Made by a program: the position numbers and the translations under genes. A model generated the notes under the pieces. The model did not search any database and was not told the DNA's origin. It saw only the letters and a program-made list of their open reading frames with translations. Source: Corynebacterium zhongnanshanii (GTDB lineage Bacteria; Actinomycetota; Actinomycetes; Mycobacteriales; Mycobacteriaceae). From it: 64,000 nt of DNA. The DNA is taken from positions 806,001-870,000 of the forward strand of contig NZ_CP061033.1 in the NCBI RefSeq assembly GCF_014490575.1. Direction: 5' to 3'. Below, one piece after another: positions 47,497 through 61,712 of the stretch. How positions within the stretch are numbered: the first letter of the stretch is position 1; each line of letters opens with the position of its first letter.

Positions 47497-50052
47497 ATGC
47501 TGATTTCCCAGTCTTGGCTGACCAGGATCCTGCAGACCGCAAACCCTGGATGGTCTGTGTCGAGCGAGGAGTTCGATGCTGGCTTCGTGAAGGTAGGTTT
47601 CGAGACGGAGGGCTACGAGGCGCTCCCGGAAACCACCGGCGTGCTGTGCATCGGCCGCGTGGAGAGCATCGAGGAGCTGGAGGGCTTTAAGAAGCCGATC
47701 CGCTACTGCGATGTGAACGTGGGGCAGGCCAATGGTACGGGCGAGCTGCAGCACATCATTTGCGGTGCCCGGAACTTTGGCGAGGGCGATAACGTTGTCG
47801 TGGTGCTTCCAGGCAGTGTATTGCCGGGCAATTTCGAGATTTCTGCGCGCAAAACCTATGGGAAGATCTCCGAGGGAATGATGTGCTCCGCCGCCGAGCT
47901 GGGCCTGACGCAGCAGTCCGCCGGGATTATTACCATTTCCGACGCCGAGCTTGCGGACCACGGGCTGTCCGTCGGTGATGACGCTCGTGGGATTCTGGGG
48001 CTGGATGACACCGTGTTTGATGTCAACATCACGCCGGACCGCGGCTACGCGTTGAGCGCTCGCGGTCTGGCCCGCGAGCTGGGCTCCAGCTTCGCGTTGC
48101 AGTTCCGCGATCCTGCGACGGATCCGTCGGCGGCGGCACTCAGTAACGATCTGTTTGCGGGTCTGCCGGGTACCGACGGAGAGATCTACGATGTGTCCGT
48201 GGACGACAACACCGGGTGCTCCGTGTTCGGTATGCGCAAGGTGGTGGGGATCGACCCAACGGCCGAGTCTCCACTGTGGATGCAGCGTGAGCTGATGCTG
48301 TGTGGTCAGCGTCCGGTCAATGCTGCGACCGACGTGACGAACTATGTGATGTTCCTGCTGGGCCAGCCGATGCATGCCTTCGACGCGGCGAAGGTTCAGG
48401 GCGGATTGCACGTGCGCCGCGCTGAGGCGGGGGAGAAGCTCACCACTTTGGATGGGGTGGAACGCACCCTGGATGCCGAAGACGTGGTGATCTGCGATGA
48501 TAATGGCATCCAGTCCATGGCGGGCGTGATGGGCGGCTCCACGTCCGAGATCTCGGATGAGACCGTGGACGTCCTGTTCGAGGCGGCGCACTGGGATCAG
48601 ATCACGGTGGCGCGCACGTGCCGCCGGCACAAGTTGTCCTCGGAGGCGTCTCGCCGCTTCGAGCGCGGCACGGACCCGCAGGTCATTAATGAGGCACTGG
48701 ACTTTGCCGTCGCCCTTCTGGCACAGATTGCCGGCGGTGAGGTTGTGGAAGGCCGCACGGTGGTGGGATCTGCGCCAGAGATGCCGCAGATCCTGATGCA
48801 CACCTCCCGCCCGGGCCGCACCGCCGGCATGGTGTACCCGGATGGAACCACTATTTCTCGCCTCCGCGAGGTGGGCTGTACCGTTCGCGAGACCGGCCAC
48901 CGCGATGGCCTGGGTGCGCGTGAGATCGAGGTGACCCCACCATCCTGGCGTCCAGATCTGACGATGCCGGCTGACCTGGTGGAAGAGGTTCTGCGCTTGC
49001 AGGGCCTGGAGGATATCCCGTCGATTGTTCCTACTGCGCCGGCTGGACGTGGCTACACCCCACGTCAGCGTATGCGTCGCAGCGTCAACCACGCGCTGGC
49101 GTGGGCGGGCTATGCGGAGATTCTTCCTACTCCGTTTATCGCCAACGATGTGTTCGACGTGTGGGGCTTGGAGGACGAGGACCCGCGTCGTGTTGCCGTG
49201 AAGGTGTTGAACCCGCTGGAGGCGGATTACGCAACCATCGGTACCACTTTGCTTCCGTCCATGATTGATTCTTTGCGCCGCAATGTGACGCGTGGTCAGC
49301 GCGATGTGGCGCTGTACGGCGTGGAGCAGGTATCCCGTCCAACTCAGGCGGAGCAGAAGTCTCCGATGCTCTCGGTTACGCAGCGGCCAGAGGATGAGGA
49401 GCTGCGCTCCCTGCTGGAGTCCCTGCCGGAGCAGCCGTTGCACGTTGCGATGATTGCCTCGGGTCAGCGCCAACTGCAGGGTACGTGGGGTTCCGCGGTG
49501 CCGTTTGAGGCTGCCGATGCCATTGAGGCGGCACGCGTGGTGGGACGCGCTGCGGGCGTGGAGTTTAGCTTCCGTAACGCGGAGTACCTGCCGTGGCACC
49601 CAGGACGCTGCGCGGAGATCCTGGTGGGAGATACCGTGGTGGGCCATGCCGGTGAGCTGCATCCTCAGGTGTGTGAGCGCGCGCAGATCCCTGCCCGTAC
49701 CGTAGCGATGGAGCTGAACGCGGATCTGCTGCCACTGGAGGAGAAGTTCCCCCGTCCGGTGCTGTCCAGCTTCCCGGCGGTGCTGCAGGATCTGGCGGTT
49801 GTGGTGGATGCATCCACGCCGGCGCAGGATGTGGAGGATGCCCTCCGTGAGGGCGCCGGGGAGCTCCTGGAGGAGATTCGCCTGTTCGACGTGTACCAGT
49901 CGGAGGTCGTGGGTGCCGACAAGCGCTCGTTGACGTTCAGCATGCGCTTCCGCGCCGTGGACCGGACGTTGACGGAGGAAGAAGCTTCGGAAGCACGCGA
50001 GTCTGCTCTGGCGGAGGCGTCTCGTCGCGTGGGCGCGGTGCAGCGCGCATAA
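47497..50052 (+). CDS. pheT: Phenylalanyl-tRNA synthetase beta subunit
   Basis: Beta subunit of 851 residues. It shows the N-terminal EMAP-type tRNA-binding domain (about 40–155), the B3/B4 editing domain with VNAATDVTNYVMFLLGQPMHAFDAAK, the B5 domain, the catalytic-like core and the C-terminal anticodon-binding FDX domain. A clear AAGGAA site lies before ATG 47497. Confidence 0.96.
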   Translation: MLISQSWLTRILQTANPGWSVSSEEFDAGFVKVGFETEGYEALPETTGVLCIGRVESIEELEGFKKPIRYCDVNVGQANGTGELQHIICGARNFGEGDNVVVVLPGSVLPGNFEISARKTYGKISEGMMCSAAELGLTQQSAGIITISDAELADHGLSVGDDARGILGLDDTVFDVNITPDRGYALSARGLARELGSSFALQFRDPATDPSAAALSNDLFAGLPGTDGEIYDVSVDDNTGCSVFGMRKVVGIDPTAESPLWMQRELMLCGQRPVNAATDVTNYVMFLLGQPMHAFDAAKVQGGLHVRRAEAGEKLTTLDGVERTLDAEDVVICDDNGIQSMAGVMGGSTSEISDETVDVLFEAAHWDQITVARTCRRHKLSSEASRRFERGTDPQVINEALDFAVALLAQIAGGEVVEGRTVVGSAPEMPQILMHTSRPGRTAGMVYPDGTTISRLREVGCTVRETGHRDGLGAREIEVTPPSWRPDLTMPADLVEEVLRLQGLEDIPSIVPTAPAGRGYTPRQRMRRSVNHALAWAGYAEILPTPFIANDVFDVWGLEDEDPRRVAVKVLNPLEADYATIGTTLLPSMIDSLRRNVTRGQRDVALYGVEQVSRPTQAEQKSPMLSVTQRPEDEELRSLLESLPEQPLHVAMIASGQRQLQGTWGSAVPFEAADAIEAARVVGRAAGVEFSFRNAEYLPWHPGRCAEILVGDTVVGHAGELHPQVCERAQIPARTVAMELNADLLPLEEKFPRPVLSSFPAVLQDLAVVVDASTPAQDVEDALREGAGELLEEIRLFDVYQSEVVGADKRSLTFSMRFRAVDRTLTEEEASEARESALAEASRRVGAVQRA

Positions 50053-50118
50053 GGCAGCGCGCATAGCGCCGTCTCGCGCGGACTCTCCCGCTACCCCGCA
50101 ATGAATAATTCTCATTAT

Positions 50119-50135
50119 ATTGCATAATTTGCAAT
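50119..50135. promoter_or_regulatory. Probable ArgR binding site (ARG box) before argC
   Basis: ATTGCATAATTTGCAAT has perfect 6-bp arms around a 5-bp spacer and overlaps a CATAAT -10-like hexamer. It lies 28 bases before argC, and argR is in the operon. Confidence 0.6.
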
Positions 50136-50163
50136 GCGGAGGATCGTCGGGCATGATGGGGGC

Positions 50164-51189
50164 ATGCTCACTATCGCGATTGCCGGTGCCACAGGATATG
50201 CAGGCGGAGAAGCCCTCCGCCTGCTGTTGAATCACCCAGGCTACACCAAAGATTTCCAGATCGGTCCCCTGACTGGAGCGTCTAACGCGGGTGCCCGCTT
50301 TGGTGATCTGGTCCCCAGCCTTCCGCCACTGGCAGAGCGAGTAGTAGAAAACACCACGCCCGAGGTGCTCGCCACCGCGGACGTTGCCATCCTCGCCCTG
50401 CCGCATGGCGTATCCGCCGCATTGGCCGCGGAGCTGCCCGAGTCCGTGAAGGTCATCGACTGCGGTGCTGATTTCCGCTTGAAGAGCCAGGCGGACTGGG
50501 AGAAGTACTACGGTACCGAATACGCGGGCCACGAAACTTATGGCATCCCGGAAATGCCTGGCCATCGAGAGGCTATCAAGACTTCCCGCTTCGTGGCCGC
50601 CCCTGGCTGTTTCCCCACCGGAGCCACCCTTGCGGCACTGCCCGGCATCCACGCTGGGGTGATGGAACCACAGGTAAGCGTGGTGTCCGTCACGGGAGTG
50701 AGCGGCGCAGGAAAGAAGGCTGCCGTCAACCTACTGGGCGCAGAAACGATGGGTAACCTCCGGGCCTACGGCGTGGGCACGCATCGCCATACCCCGGAGA
50801 TCACGCAGAACCTCGCGGAGGTCGCACCCGCAGAAAACACGGACGTGCACGTCACCTTCACCCCGGTCCTCGCACCGCTTACGCGCGGCATTCTCACCAC
50901 CGTGACGGCCAGGACCCAGGCATCCGCCCAGGAAGTACGTGCCGCCTATGAGGCCTTCTGCGCAGACGAACCGTTCCTGCACCTGCTGCCGGAAGGCCAG
51001 CAGCCAGAAACCAAGAACGTGGTGGGGTCCAACATGGTGCACCTCCAGGTCACGGTGAATGACGGGATGATCGTCGCCACCAGCGCCATTGATAATTTGA
51101 CGAAGGGCACCGCCGGTGCCGTTGTGCAGTGTCTCAACCTCATGATGGGGTGGGACGAGACCGCGGGTCTGCCGCAGACAGGAATGTAA
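50164..51189 (+). CDS. argC: N-acetyl-gamma-glutamyl-phosphate reductase
   Basis: Third step of arginine synthesis, NADPH-dependent reduction to N-acetylglutamate semialdehyde; 341 residues. The nucleotide site [16 protein letters not shown], the catalytic cysteine in AAPGCFPTG and the HRHTPEI segment are present. ATG 50164 gives the standard N-terminus. First gene of argCJBDFRGH. Confidence 0.96.
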   Translation: MLTIAIAGATGYAGGEALRLLLNHPGYTKDFQIGPLTGASNAGARFGDLVPSLPPLAERVVENTTPEVLATADVAILALPHGVSAALAAELPESVKVIDCGADFRLKSQADWEKYYGTEYAGHETYGIPEMPGHREAIKTSRFVAAPGCFPTGATLAALPGIHAGVMEPQVSVVSVTGVSGAGKKAAVNLLGAETMGNLRAYGVGTHRHTPEITQNLAEVAPAENTDVHVTFTPVLAPLTRGILTTVTARTQASAQEVRAAYEAFCADEPFLHLLPEGQQPETKNVVGSNMVHLQVTVNDGMIVATSAIDNLTKGTAGAVVQCLNLMMGWDETAGLPQTGM

Positions 51190-51195
51190 GAAACG

Positions 51196-52404
51196 ATGAG
51201 CGACCTCCACAGTGAGCAGTCCACGGCCACGCAGCCACGTCCTGTGGGCGTGACCGTTCCCCAGGGCTTTTCCGTTGCCTCTACCACGGCGCACATCAAG
51301 CCGTCGGGCAAGCCGGATATGGCCCTGTTGCGCAACGACGGCCCGGATTTTCATGCTGCGGCGATGTTTACCCGCAACAAGGTCACGGCAAGCCCGGTGC
51401 GCCTGACCCAGTCCCACCACAATGGGCAGTTCAAGGCCGTGATTGTCAATGCCGGCAACGCCAATGCGTGCAATGGCGCCCAGGGAGATAAGGACGCAGC
51501 CACCACCGCGAACCACGTGGCCCAGGCGTTGGGCATTGATACCGAGGACGTCGCCGTGTGCTCCACCGGGCTGATCGGTGATGTTCTTCCCATGGACAAG
51601 GTCCTCGCCGGCGTGGACGCGCTGGTGCCGCAGCTGTCCTCCGATGTCGAGGCCGGAGGCCCCGCCGCCGAGGCGATCATGACCACCGATACGGTCTCCA
51701 AGCAGGCCGTCTACCGGGGCGATGGCTGGTCGATTGGTGCCATGGGCAAGGGGGTGGGCATGCTCGCCCCGTCCCTGGCCACCATGTTGGTCTTTATTAC
51801 CACCGACGCCAAGCTTGCCTCCCCCGAGGCTGCACAGAAAGCCTTGAGTGCCTCTACTGCCACCACGTTTGATTGCGTGGATGTGGACGGCTCCACGTCC
51901 ACCAACGATACGGTGCTGTTGCTCGCCTCGGGCGCGTCCGGTGTGACTCCCGATGAGGAGGAGTTCCAGCGCGCGATTCACCAGGTGTGCCTGGATATCG
52001 CGATGCAGCTGCAGGCGGACGCGGAAGGTGTGACCAAGCGCGTGTCCATCACGGTGGAGGGAGCGGCCACCGACGCGGAGGCCAAGGAGGCCGCCCGGGT
52101 GATCGGCCGCGACAACCTCTTTAAGTGCGCGATGTTTGGAAGCGATCCGAACTGGGGCCGCGTGCTGGCCGCTGTGGGCATGGCCCCGGTGGAGATGGAG
52201 GCGGAGAAGATCAGCGTGTCCTTCAACGGCTCGCCGGTCTGCATCAATTCCACGGGTGCTCCGAATGCTCGAGAGGTGGATCTCACGGGCACGGACATCG
52301 CGGTGACCGTGGACCTAGGCACAGGCAAGGGCGGAACCGCCACTGTGTGGACCACGGACCTGTCCTATGCCTACGTGGAAATTAACTCGGAATACTCCAC
52401 ATAA
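51196..52404 (+). CDS. argJ: Ornithine acetyltransferase / N-acetylglutamate synthase
   Basis: Enzyme of 402 residues that recycles the acetyl group from N-acetylornithine to glutamate. It is made as a precursor that cleaves itself at the Ala–Thr of APSLATML (near residue 198), leaving Thr as nucleophile. [11 protein letters not shown] and the C-terminal FGSDPNWGR are conserved. An argA-like gene is absent here, in keeping with the acetyl cycle. Confidence 0.96.
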   Translation: MSDLHSEQSTATQPRPVGVTVPQGFSVASTTAHIKPSGKPDMALLRNDGPDFHAAAMFTRNKVTASPVRLTQSHHNGQFKAVIVNAGNANACNGAQGDKDAATTANHVAQALGIDTEDVAVCSTGLIGDVLPMDKVLAGVDALVPQLSSDVEAGGPAAEAIMTTDTVSKQAVYRGDGWSIGAMGKGVGMLAPSLATMLVFITTDAKLASPEAAQKALSASTATTFDCVDVDGSTSTNDTVLLLASGASGVTPDEEEFQRAIHQVCLDIAMQLQADAEGVTKRVSITVEGAATDAEAKEAARVIGRDNLFKCAMFGSDPNWGRVLAAVGMAPVEMEAEKISVSFNGSPVCINSTGAPNAREVDLTGTDIAVTVDLGTGKGGTATVWTTDLSYAYVEINSEYST

Positions 52405-52477
52405 AAAGAGCTGGATATACCGTCATAAAAAGCGTCAACGACCGACCGCACCCGTCCTTAATTTTTAAGTGAGAGCA

Positions 52478-53404
52478 ATGGCTAATAACTTTTCAGCCCT
52501 TCCCGACATCACCAATCTCACCCCGGAGATGCGCAGCCATGTGCTGGCAGAGGCCCTGCCGTGGCTGTTGCATTTCCAGGGAAAAATCGTGGTGGTGAAA
52601 TACGGCGGCAACGCCATGATCGACGACGAGCTGCGCCGAGCCTTCGCCGCCGACATGGTGTTCCTGCGCGCCGTGGGCGCCCGCCCCGTGGTCGTTCACG
52701 GTGGAGGCCCACAGATCAATCAGATGCTGGACGCCGTGGGACTGGAATCCGAGTTCAAGGGCGGTTTTCGCGTCACCACGCCCGAGGTGATGGAGTACGT
52801 CCGCATGGTGCTGTTCGGCAAGGTCGGCCGCGAGCTTGTGGGGCTTATCAACGAGCACGGTCCCTATGCGGTGGGAACCTCCGGTGAAGATGCCGGGCTG
52901 TTCACGGCAGAGAAGCGTTTCGGCGTCGTTGATGGGGAAGAGGTCGACCTGGGGCGGGTGGGTTCTATCGCCCACGTCCAGGCGGATTCGCTAATGGACC
53001 TCATTGAGGCAGGTCGCATCCCGGTGGTCTCCACCGTCGCCCCCGATATCAACGGTGATATTTACAACATCAATGCGGATACCGCGGCGGGTGCGTTGGC
53101 GTCGGCATTGGGCGCGGAGCGCCTGGTCATGCTCACGAACGTGCAGGGACTGTACACGGATTGGCCGAACCAGGACTCGCTGGTGTCTAGGATTGATCCG
53201 CAGGCGTTGTCGGACATCCTGCCTACGCTGGATTCGGGAATGATTCCGAAGATGGAGGCGTGCTTGAACGCGCTGCGCACCGGAGTGAAGGCCGCGCATG
53301 TGATTGACGGGCGTATTGCTCACTCGGTGCTGCTGGAGCTGATGACCTCTGGCGGTATTGGAACGATGGTTGTGGAAGACGATTGGGAGGGTGTTCATGC
53401 CTAA
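52478..53404 (+). CDS. argB: Acetylglutamate kinase
   Basis: Phosphorylates N-acetylglutamate, usually the arginine-inhibited step; 308 residues. Amino-acid kinase motifs [33 protein letters not shown] and the LTNVQGLY loop are present. The N-terminal helix (residues 14–28) typical of arginine-sensitive hexameric kinases is there, so feedback inhibition is likely. A GTG at 52469 is an alternative start. Its stop overlaps argD by eight bases. Confidence 0.96.
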   Translation: MANNFSALPDITNLTPEMRSHVLAEALPWLLHFQGKIVVVKYGGNAMIDDELRRAFAADMVFLRAVGARPVVVHGGGPQINQMLDAVGLESEFKGGFRVTTPEVMEYVRMVLFGKVGRELVGLINEHGPYAVGTSGEDAGLFTAEKRFGVVDGEEVDLGRVGSIAHVQADSLMDLIEAGRIPVVSTVAPDINGDIYNINADTAAGALASALGAERLVMLTNVQGLYTDWPNQDSLVSRIDPQALSDILPTLDSGMIPKMEACLNALRTGVKAAHVIDGRIAHSVLLELMTSGGIGTMVVEDDWEGVHA

Positions 53405-54656
53405 AACAACGAATCCTGAGCAGGATGCGCAGGAAAACCAGAGTGCGCCATGGCAGCAGCAATGGGATAGTGCCCTGATGCCCACGTATGGCACCCCTCA
53501 ACTGGAACTGGTGCGGGGCGAGGGATCCTTCGTATTCGACGCCAACGGCGCGCAGTACCTGGACCTCCTGTCTGGCATCGCGGTGAATGCGTTGGGACAC
53601 GCCCATCCTGCGATTGTACGAGCTGTCACCGAGCAGGTCAGCACGCTGGGCCACGTGTCCAACAACTTCGCGCACCCCCAGGTCATCACGCTGGCCACGC
53701 GCCTGAAAGGCCTAATTGCGCAGCATCTGGACGGGGAGTGGGCGCACGACCCACAGTCCGCGCAGGTGTTTTTCGCAAACTCCGGTGCGGAGGCCAACGA
53801 GGCGGCCTTCAAGATTGCCCGCGCGACGGGTCGGACGAAGATTCTCGCCGCGGAACGCGGCTTCCACGGGCGCACGATGGGCGCCTTGGCGCTGACCGGG
53901 CAGCCGGATAAGCAAGCCCAATTTCAGCCGTTGCCGGGCGGCGTGGAGTACTACCCCTACGGCGACATCGAGGCGCTGCGCCGCATGGCCGATGAGGACA
54001 CCGCGGCGATCGTCCTGGAGTCTATCCAGGGCGAAACGGGAGTGATCCCCACCCCAGAGGGCTTTTTGACCGAGGTACGCCAGCTGTGCGATGAGCTGGG
54101 AATCCTCATGATCGTGGACGAAGTCCAGGCCGGCATGGGGCGCACGGGCGCGTGGTTCGGCTATCAGGTGGAACAGATCGTCCCCGACGTCATCACCCTG
54201 GCCAAGGGCCTGGGCGGCGGCATGCCGATCGGCGCGTGCATTGCTCTGCCACCGGCGCAGCTGCTGGTCAAGGGCTCGCACGGCACCACGTTCGGCGGCA
54301 ATCCCATTGCCTGCGCTGCAGCCAACGCCGTCATCACCACCATCGAGGACGAGCACATTCTGGACAACGTGACCGAGATTGGCGCCTACATCACGTCCGA
54401 ACTGGAGAAGGATCCGTCCGTCACCACGATCCGCGGACGCGGACTGATGCTGGGCGTGGTGCTGGACAGTCCGCTGGAGGTCGACCCGCTCGAGTATGGA
54501 GTGATTATTAATCGCCCGGCGCCAGATGTGTTGCGCATTGTGCCGCCATTGAATTTGAGCCGGGAGGACGCGCGCTTGGGCGTCGAAAAAATTAAAAAAA
54601 TGCTGAACGATAACCGCGCGGCACAGTCGGGCGCACCAACCAAGGAATCGGAGTAA
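53397..54656 (+). CDS. argD: Acetylornithine aminotransferase
   Basis: PLP-dependent class-III aminotransferase of 419 residues. The PLP lysine is in TLAKGLGGG, with [15 protein letters not shown] and the [11 protein letters not shown] aspartate motif. A GGGAGG site lies inside the end of argB. The stop is followed after three bases by argF. Confidence 0.96.
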   Translation: MPKTTNPEQDAQENQSAPWQQQWDSALMPTYGTPQLELVRGEGSFVFDANGAQYLDLLSGIAVNALGHAHPAIVRAVTEQVSTLGHVSNNFAHPQVITLATRLKGLIAQHLDGEWAHDPQSAQVFFANSGAEANEAAFKIARATGRTKILAAERGFHGRTMGALALTGQPDKQAQFQPLPGGVEYYPYGDIEALRRMADEDTAAIVLESIQGETGVIPTPEGFLTEVRQLCDELGILMIVDEVQAGMGRTGAWFGYQVEQIVPDVITLAKGLGGGMPIGACIALPPAQLLVKGSHGTTFGGNPIACAAANAVITTIEDEHILDNVTEIGAYITSELEKDPSVTTIRGRGLMLGVVLDSPLEVDPLEYGVIINRPAPDVLRIVPPLNLSREDARLGVEKIKKMLNDNRAAQSGAPTKESE

Positions 54657-56023
<1,367 letters not shown>

Positions 56024-56126
56024 CCTCCGTCGGAACAACAAACACAACCCTATAGACTAGACACATACGATTAGCTCAACCGTTGGGACAGACAGCGGTG
56101 ACACGGGCATGAAGGAAAGGAACACC

Positions 56127-57323
56127 ATGAAGGATCGCGTAGTTCTCGCATACTCGGGCGGTTTGGACACCACCGTTGCCATTAGCTGGATTGCTAAGGA
56201 GCGTAACGCGGAGGTTGTCTGCGTCTCTATCGACCTGGGACAGGGAGGCGAGGACATGGAGACCGTGCGCCAGCGCGCACTGGGCGCCGGCGCTGTGGAG
56301 TCCATCGTTGTCGATGCCCGCGACGAGTTCGCTGAAGAGTACTGCCTGCCTACCATCAAGGCGAACGGCATGTACATGAAGGAGTACCCACTGGTCTCCG
56401 CCATCTCCCGCCCGCTCATCGTGAAGCACCTGTCCGATGCCGCGAAGGAGCACGGCGGCACCGCTGTGGCCCACGGCTGCACCGGTAAGGGTAATGACCA
56501 GGTCCGCTTCGAGGTGGGCTTCGCCAACACCGCCCCTGACCTGGACATCATCGCTCCAGTCCGCGACTACGCATGGACCCGTGAGAAGGCCATCGCCTTC
56601 GCTGAAGAGAACGGCATTCCTATCGAGCAGTCTAAGAAGTCCCCATTCTCCATCGACCAGAACGTGTGGGGTCGCGCCGTGGAGACCGGCTTCCTGGAGG
56701 ACCTGTGGAACGCCCCCACCAAGGACGTCTACGCCTACACCGAGGACCCAGCACTGGGCCAGGCTCCTGACGAAGTGATCATCTCCTTTGAAAAGGGTAA
56801 GCCTGTGGCCATCGACGGAAAGAAGGTCACCGTCCTGCAGGCCATCGAGGAGCTGAACCGTCGTGCGGGCGCGCAGGGCGTCGGTCGTCTGGACATGGTG
56901 GAGGACCGCCTGGTCGGCATCAAGTCCCGCGAGGTCTACGAGGCGCCAGGTGCCGTGACCCTCATCAAGGCACACGAGGCCCTGGAAGCCGTGACCATCG
57001 AGCGTGAGCTGGCCCGCTACAAGCGCGGCATTGATGCCGAGTGGTCCAACCAGGTCTACGACGGCCTGTGGTTCTCCCCACTGAAGCGCTCCCTGGATGC
57101 CTTCATCGACTCCACCCAGGAGCACGTCAACGGGGACATCCGCCTGGTGCTGCACGCTGGCTCCATCACGGTCAACGGCCGTCGCTCCGGCAGTTCTCTG
57201 TACGACTTCAACCTGGCCACCTACGACGAGGGCGATTCCTTCGACCAGTCCATGGCTCGTGGTTTCGTGGAGCTGCACGGTCTGTCCTCCAAGATTGCCG
57301 CACGCCGCGACCTGGCCAACTAA
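56127..57323 (+). CDS. argG: Argininosuccinate synthase
   Basis: Joins citrulline and aspartate with ATP; 398 residues. The PP-loop is [14 protein letters not shown], with [13 protein letters not shown] and the C-terminal tetramerisation helix. ATG 56127 has AAGGAAAGG in front; ATG 56109 lies before that site. A TATAGACT near 56052 could be a -10 box of an internal promoter. The gene has highly biased codon use. Confidence 0.97.
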   Translation: MKDRVVLAYSGGLDTTVAISWIAKERNAEVVCVSIDLGQGGEDMETVRQRALGAGAVESIVVDARDEFAEEYCLPTIKANGMYMKEYPLVSAISRPLIVKHLSDAAKEHGGTAVAHGCTGKGNDQVRFEVGFANTAPDLDIIAPVRDYAWTREKAIAFAEENGIPIEQSKKSPFSIDQNVWGRAVETGFLEDLWNAPTKDVYAYTEDPALGQAPDEVIISFEKGKPVAIDGKKVTVLQAIEELNRRAGAQGVGRLDMVEDRLVGIKSREVYEAPGAVTLIKAHEALEAVTIERELARYKRGIDAEWSNQVYDGLWFSPLKRSLDAFIDSTQEHVNGDIRLVLHAGSITVNGRRSGSSLYDFNLATYDEGDSFDQSMARGFVELHGLSSKIAARRDLAN

Positions 57324-58835
<1,512 letters not shown>

Positions 58836-58889
58836 TTCGTGGTTGTGTCCTGGTTGACGTGCTGTTGTACGTGGGCGACGTGGTGAAGC

Positions 58890-60149
58890 ATGCTCCTGAG
58901 GAACTCTAAAACACTCGCAGCGCTGTTGGTCTGCGGGGCGATGCTGGTCGCGTGCGGGGACTCGGAGGAACCGAGCTCCCCTGTGGAAGAGTCCGGCACT
59001 GTCGTGAAGCATCGTTTGGACCAGACGCAGGGTGAACAGCTCGCGGGTGCCGCACCTCTCATGGTGCTCGTGAGCTCGGGCTCAACTGCGCAGGTCCAGG
59101 GCTTTTCTTCGGAAGGAAAGCCCCTGGCGGACGTGTCTACGCAGGTGGAAGCCGTGAAGGATTCCCGCTTGGAACGCTTCGCCGACGGCTATGCCGTGGC
59201 CGATAAGAACGCCATCGCGGTCTTGAACTCCTCGGGCACGCGCGTGAAGGCCTTGCCTGTGCCGGAGGTTGATGAGAACGCCGCGCTGGCGGCGTCGGAT
59301 TCCTCCCCACATTTCTCCACGACGATCATGGCCTTTGACCTGCCTCCCGAAGACGGCGGAACGGTGGATCGGACACGCATCGCTAAATTACATTCAGCAT
59401 CAGGTCAGGGCGGTGGAGACATCAATAGTCAGGTGATTACCCGCAAAGCGGATATCACGTCTCTGACCGCGTGCGATGATGGATCGGCGCTGTGGCTGGA
59501 GTTTAAGCCTTCCACGCTTGTGGGTAATTCTGGTGCGGGTGTGGCAAGTCTGGTGACCTGGACTGAAGAAAATGGTGTGGAAACGTACCCTGTTGATTAT
59601 GAATTCGCCGCCCGTCCGTGGGACATTAATCAATTGGATTGCGAGAGGAAGCATCATCGTTTGGTTGCCGATGACGGCTCCGGGGGTGTGATTAATCTGG
59701 GAATCCAAAAGGATGGCCCGCGGTATAAGGTTGCGGGGAAGCGTCCGGTGAAGAAGGCTAACTCCGACGTTATCGATGGTTCTTACGGTGCCATCAACGG
59801 CGATATGCTCACCACGATTAATGACAAAGGAAAAGTCACCGTCATTGATATGTATAAAGGCGAGGTGGCATCATCGGTGGAGTTTTCTCAGCACTATATG
59901 GATCGCCGGAGCTTAAATGCGACCAGCGCTGATGGAGCATACGTCTATGCGCTTTTCGGCGGGGCTTCAGAATCGGCGGCCGATGGTTCGTCGCGCGCCA
60001 GCGCGGTCATCATGGACTTCAACCAGCCGCGCTGTCGGAGGAACATTGAACTGGAGGTGCCGGCCTCCAGCACGGTCACATCGGCGTTCATGCAGGTCAC
60101 GGACTCCGAAAAAACTATAGAACCGCCGTGCCAGGCTGATCGCTCCTGA
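58890..60149 (+). CDS. Putative surface lipoprotein
   Basis: Protein of 419 residues with a signal peptide and a lipobox LVAC (Cys22), followed by a Ser/Glu-rich linker. The rest is beta-rich with repeated short Asp/Gly/Ser turns, which might be a beta-propeller; this is inference. I do not recognise the family. It sits between argH and the Trm112-like gene and has no partner that would explain its job. Confidence 0.8.
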   Translation: MLLRNSKTLAALLVCGAMLVACGDSEEPSSPVEESGTVVKHRLDQTQGEQLAGAAPLMVLVSSGSTAQVQGFSSEGKPLADVSTQVEAVKDSRLERFADGYAVADKNAIAVLNSSGTRVKALPVPEVDENAALAASDSSPHFSTTIMAFDLPPEDGGTVDRTRIAKLHSASGQGGGDINSQVITRKADITSLTACDDGSALWLEFKPSTLVGNSGAGVASLVTWTEENGVETYPVDYEFAARPWDINQLDCERKHHRLVADDGSGGVINLGIQKDGPRYKVAGKRPVKKANSDVIDGSYGAINGDMLTTINDKGKVTVIDMYKGEVASSVEFSQHYMDRRSLNATSADGAYVYALFGGASESAADGSSRASAVIMDFNQPRCRRNIELEVPASSTVTSAFMQVTDSEKTIEPPCQADRS

Positions 60150-60177
60150 ACGCATTCAAACGGCTAGACTGATCTGC

Positions 60178-60342
60178 ATGATTGATCCACAGCTCCTAGA
60201 GATCTTGGCATGTCCACAAGATAAGCAACCACTTGAGGATCACGGCGATTATCTGGTTAACCCCCGTCTGAACAAGGCCTATCCCATTCAAGATGGAATC
60301 CCTGTCTTGCTGGTTGATGAGGCCGTGGACTGGCCGCTGTAG
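60178..60342 (+). CDS. Trm112/YcaR-like small protein
   Basis: Protein of 54 residues (MIDPQLLEILACPQDKQPLE ... AYPIQDGIPVLLVDEA), matching the Trm112p/UPF0434 family. These small proteins act as partners of methyltransferases or are of unknown role in bacteria. Only one of the usual two N-terminal cysteines remains (Cys12; the second position is Asp). It ends 51 bases before tyrS. Confidence 0.85.
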   Translation: MIDPQLLEILACPQDKQPLEDHGDYLVNPRLNKAYPIQDGIPVLLVDEAVDWPL

Positions 60343-60393
60343 AGCGCGGCCATACAGTTTTCGATAACACGTGAGAGAAATGGTGGAAAAGTA

Positions 60394-61665
60394 ATGTCCA
60401 ATATTATCGATGAGCTCCAGTGGCGTGGGTTGATTAACCAGTCCACAGATATTGAGGCGCTGCGCGAGGCCGCCGAAGAAAAGATTACGCTGTACTGTGG
60501 CTTTGACCCCACGGGCGCGTCCTTGCACGCCGGCCACTTGGTGCCGCTGATTATGCTGAAGCGTTTCCAGGAGTTCGGCCACCGTCCAATCACCTTGGCC
60601 GGTGGAGCTACGGGAATGATTGGCGACCCGCGAGATGTGGGGGAGCGCTCCATGCTGTCCGACGAGCAGGTCGCGGAGAATCTGGAATCCATTAAAAAGC
60701 AGCTGCAAGCCTTCGTTGATTTCTCCGACAGTTACGGTGAGAATCACGCCATCATGGTGAATAACGCCGAATGGACGGCGCGCATGAGCGTGATTGATTA
60801 CCTGCGCGACCTCGGAAAGAACTTTTCCCTGAACACCATGCTGGATCGAGACACGGTCAAGCGCCGCTTGGAATCCGATGGCATTTCTTACACCGAGTTT
60901 TCCTACATGCTTCTGCAGGCCAACGACTATGTGCACCTGAACAAGGAGTATGGCTGCGTGCTGCAAATCGGCGGTGGAGACCAGTGGGGCAACATTGTCT
61001 CCGGCGTGGACCTCAACCGCCGCGTGAGTGGTACGAAGGTCCACGGACTCACCGTCCCTTTGGTGACCGACGCCGAAGGCAACAAGTTTGGAAAGTCCAC
61101 TGGTGGCGGCAAGCTGTGGTTGGATCCGGAGCTGACCAGTCCGTACTCCTGGTACCAGTACTTCATCAACGCGGGAGACACCGTGGTGATCGACTACCTG
61201 CGCTGGTTTACCTTCCTCAGCAAGGAGGAGATCGACGCACTGCAGGAGAAGGTGGAGACGGAGCCGTTCAAGCGCGAGGCGCAGCGCACTCTGGCGCGCG
61301 AGATGACCACACTGGTGCACGGTGCCGAGGCCACGGAGGCCGTGGAGTTGGCCGTGCAGGCTTTGTTCGGCCGTGCGGAGCTCACCGATCTGGATGAATC
61401 GACGCTGGCCGCGTCTTTGCAGGAGACCGAGATTGCCGAGGTCGGCCCGGAGGCCACCATCGTGGATCTGTTGGTGGAATCCGGTTTGGAGAAGTCCAAG
61501 GGCGCTGCGCGTCGCACCGTGGGTGAGGGCGGAGCGTATGTCAACAATGCGCGCATTGAGGATCCTGAATGGTCGCCATCAGCGGATGATCTCTTGCATG
61601 GCCAGTGGCTGGTGCTGCGCAAGGGTAAGAAGCGCTTTGCCGGTGCGAAGGTGCGCTCGGCGTAA
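60394..61665 (+). CDS. tyrS: Tyrosyl-tRNA synthetase
   Basis: Class-I synthetase of 423 residues. The HIGH-type motif is HAGH in [15 protein letters not shown], the KMSKS-type motif is KFGKST, and an S4-like RNA-binding domain covers about 355–420. A GGTGGAAAAG site precedes ATG 60394. A strong terminator follows. Confidence 0.97.
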   Translation: MSNIIDELQWRGLINQSTDIEALREAAEEKITLYCGFDPTGASLHAGHLVPLIMLKRFQEFGHRPITLAGGATGMIGDPRDVGERSMLSDEQVAENLESIKKQLQAFVDFSDSYGENHAIMVNNAEWTARMSVIDYLRDLGKNFSLNTMLDRDTVKRRLESDGISYTEFSYMLLQANDYVHLNKEYGCVLQIGGGDQWGNIVSGVDLNRRVSGTKVHGLTVPLVTDAEGNKFGKSTGGGKLWLDPELTSPYSWYQYFINAGDTVVIDYLRWFTFLSKEEIDALQEKVETEPFKREAQRTLAREMTTLVHGAEATEAVELAVQALFGRAELTDLDESTLAASLQETEIAEVGPEATIVDLLVESGLEKSKGAARRTVGEGGAYVNNARIEDPEWSPSADDLLHGQWLVLRKGKKRFAGAKVRSA

Positions 61666-61671
61666 GGGTTC

Positions 61672-61712
61672 AAGGTCCGTGTTCCTCGACATGAGGAACA
61701 CGGGCCTTCTTT
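61672..61712 (+). terminator. rho-independent terminator of tyrS
   Basis: Sixteen-base-pair stem with one mismatch (61672–61687 with 61693–61708), 5-base loop, then TCTTTC. Confidence 0.9.

Noticed and set aside
47446..50652. 1068-codon open frame on the minus strand opposite pheT and argC
   Set aside because: It lies antisense to two certain genes and has the Arg/His-rich, low-similarity composition of a GC-skewed shadow frame.
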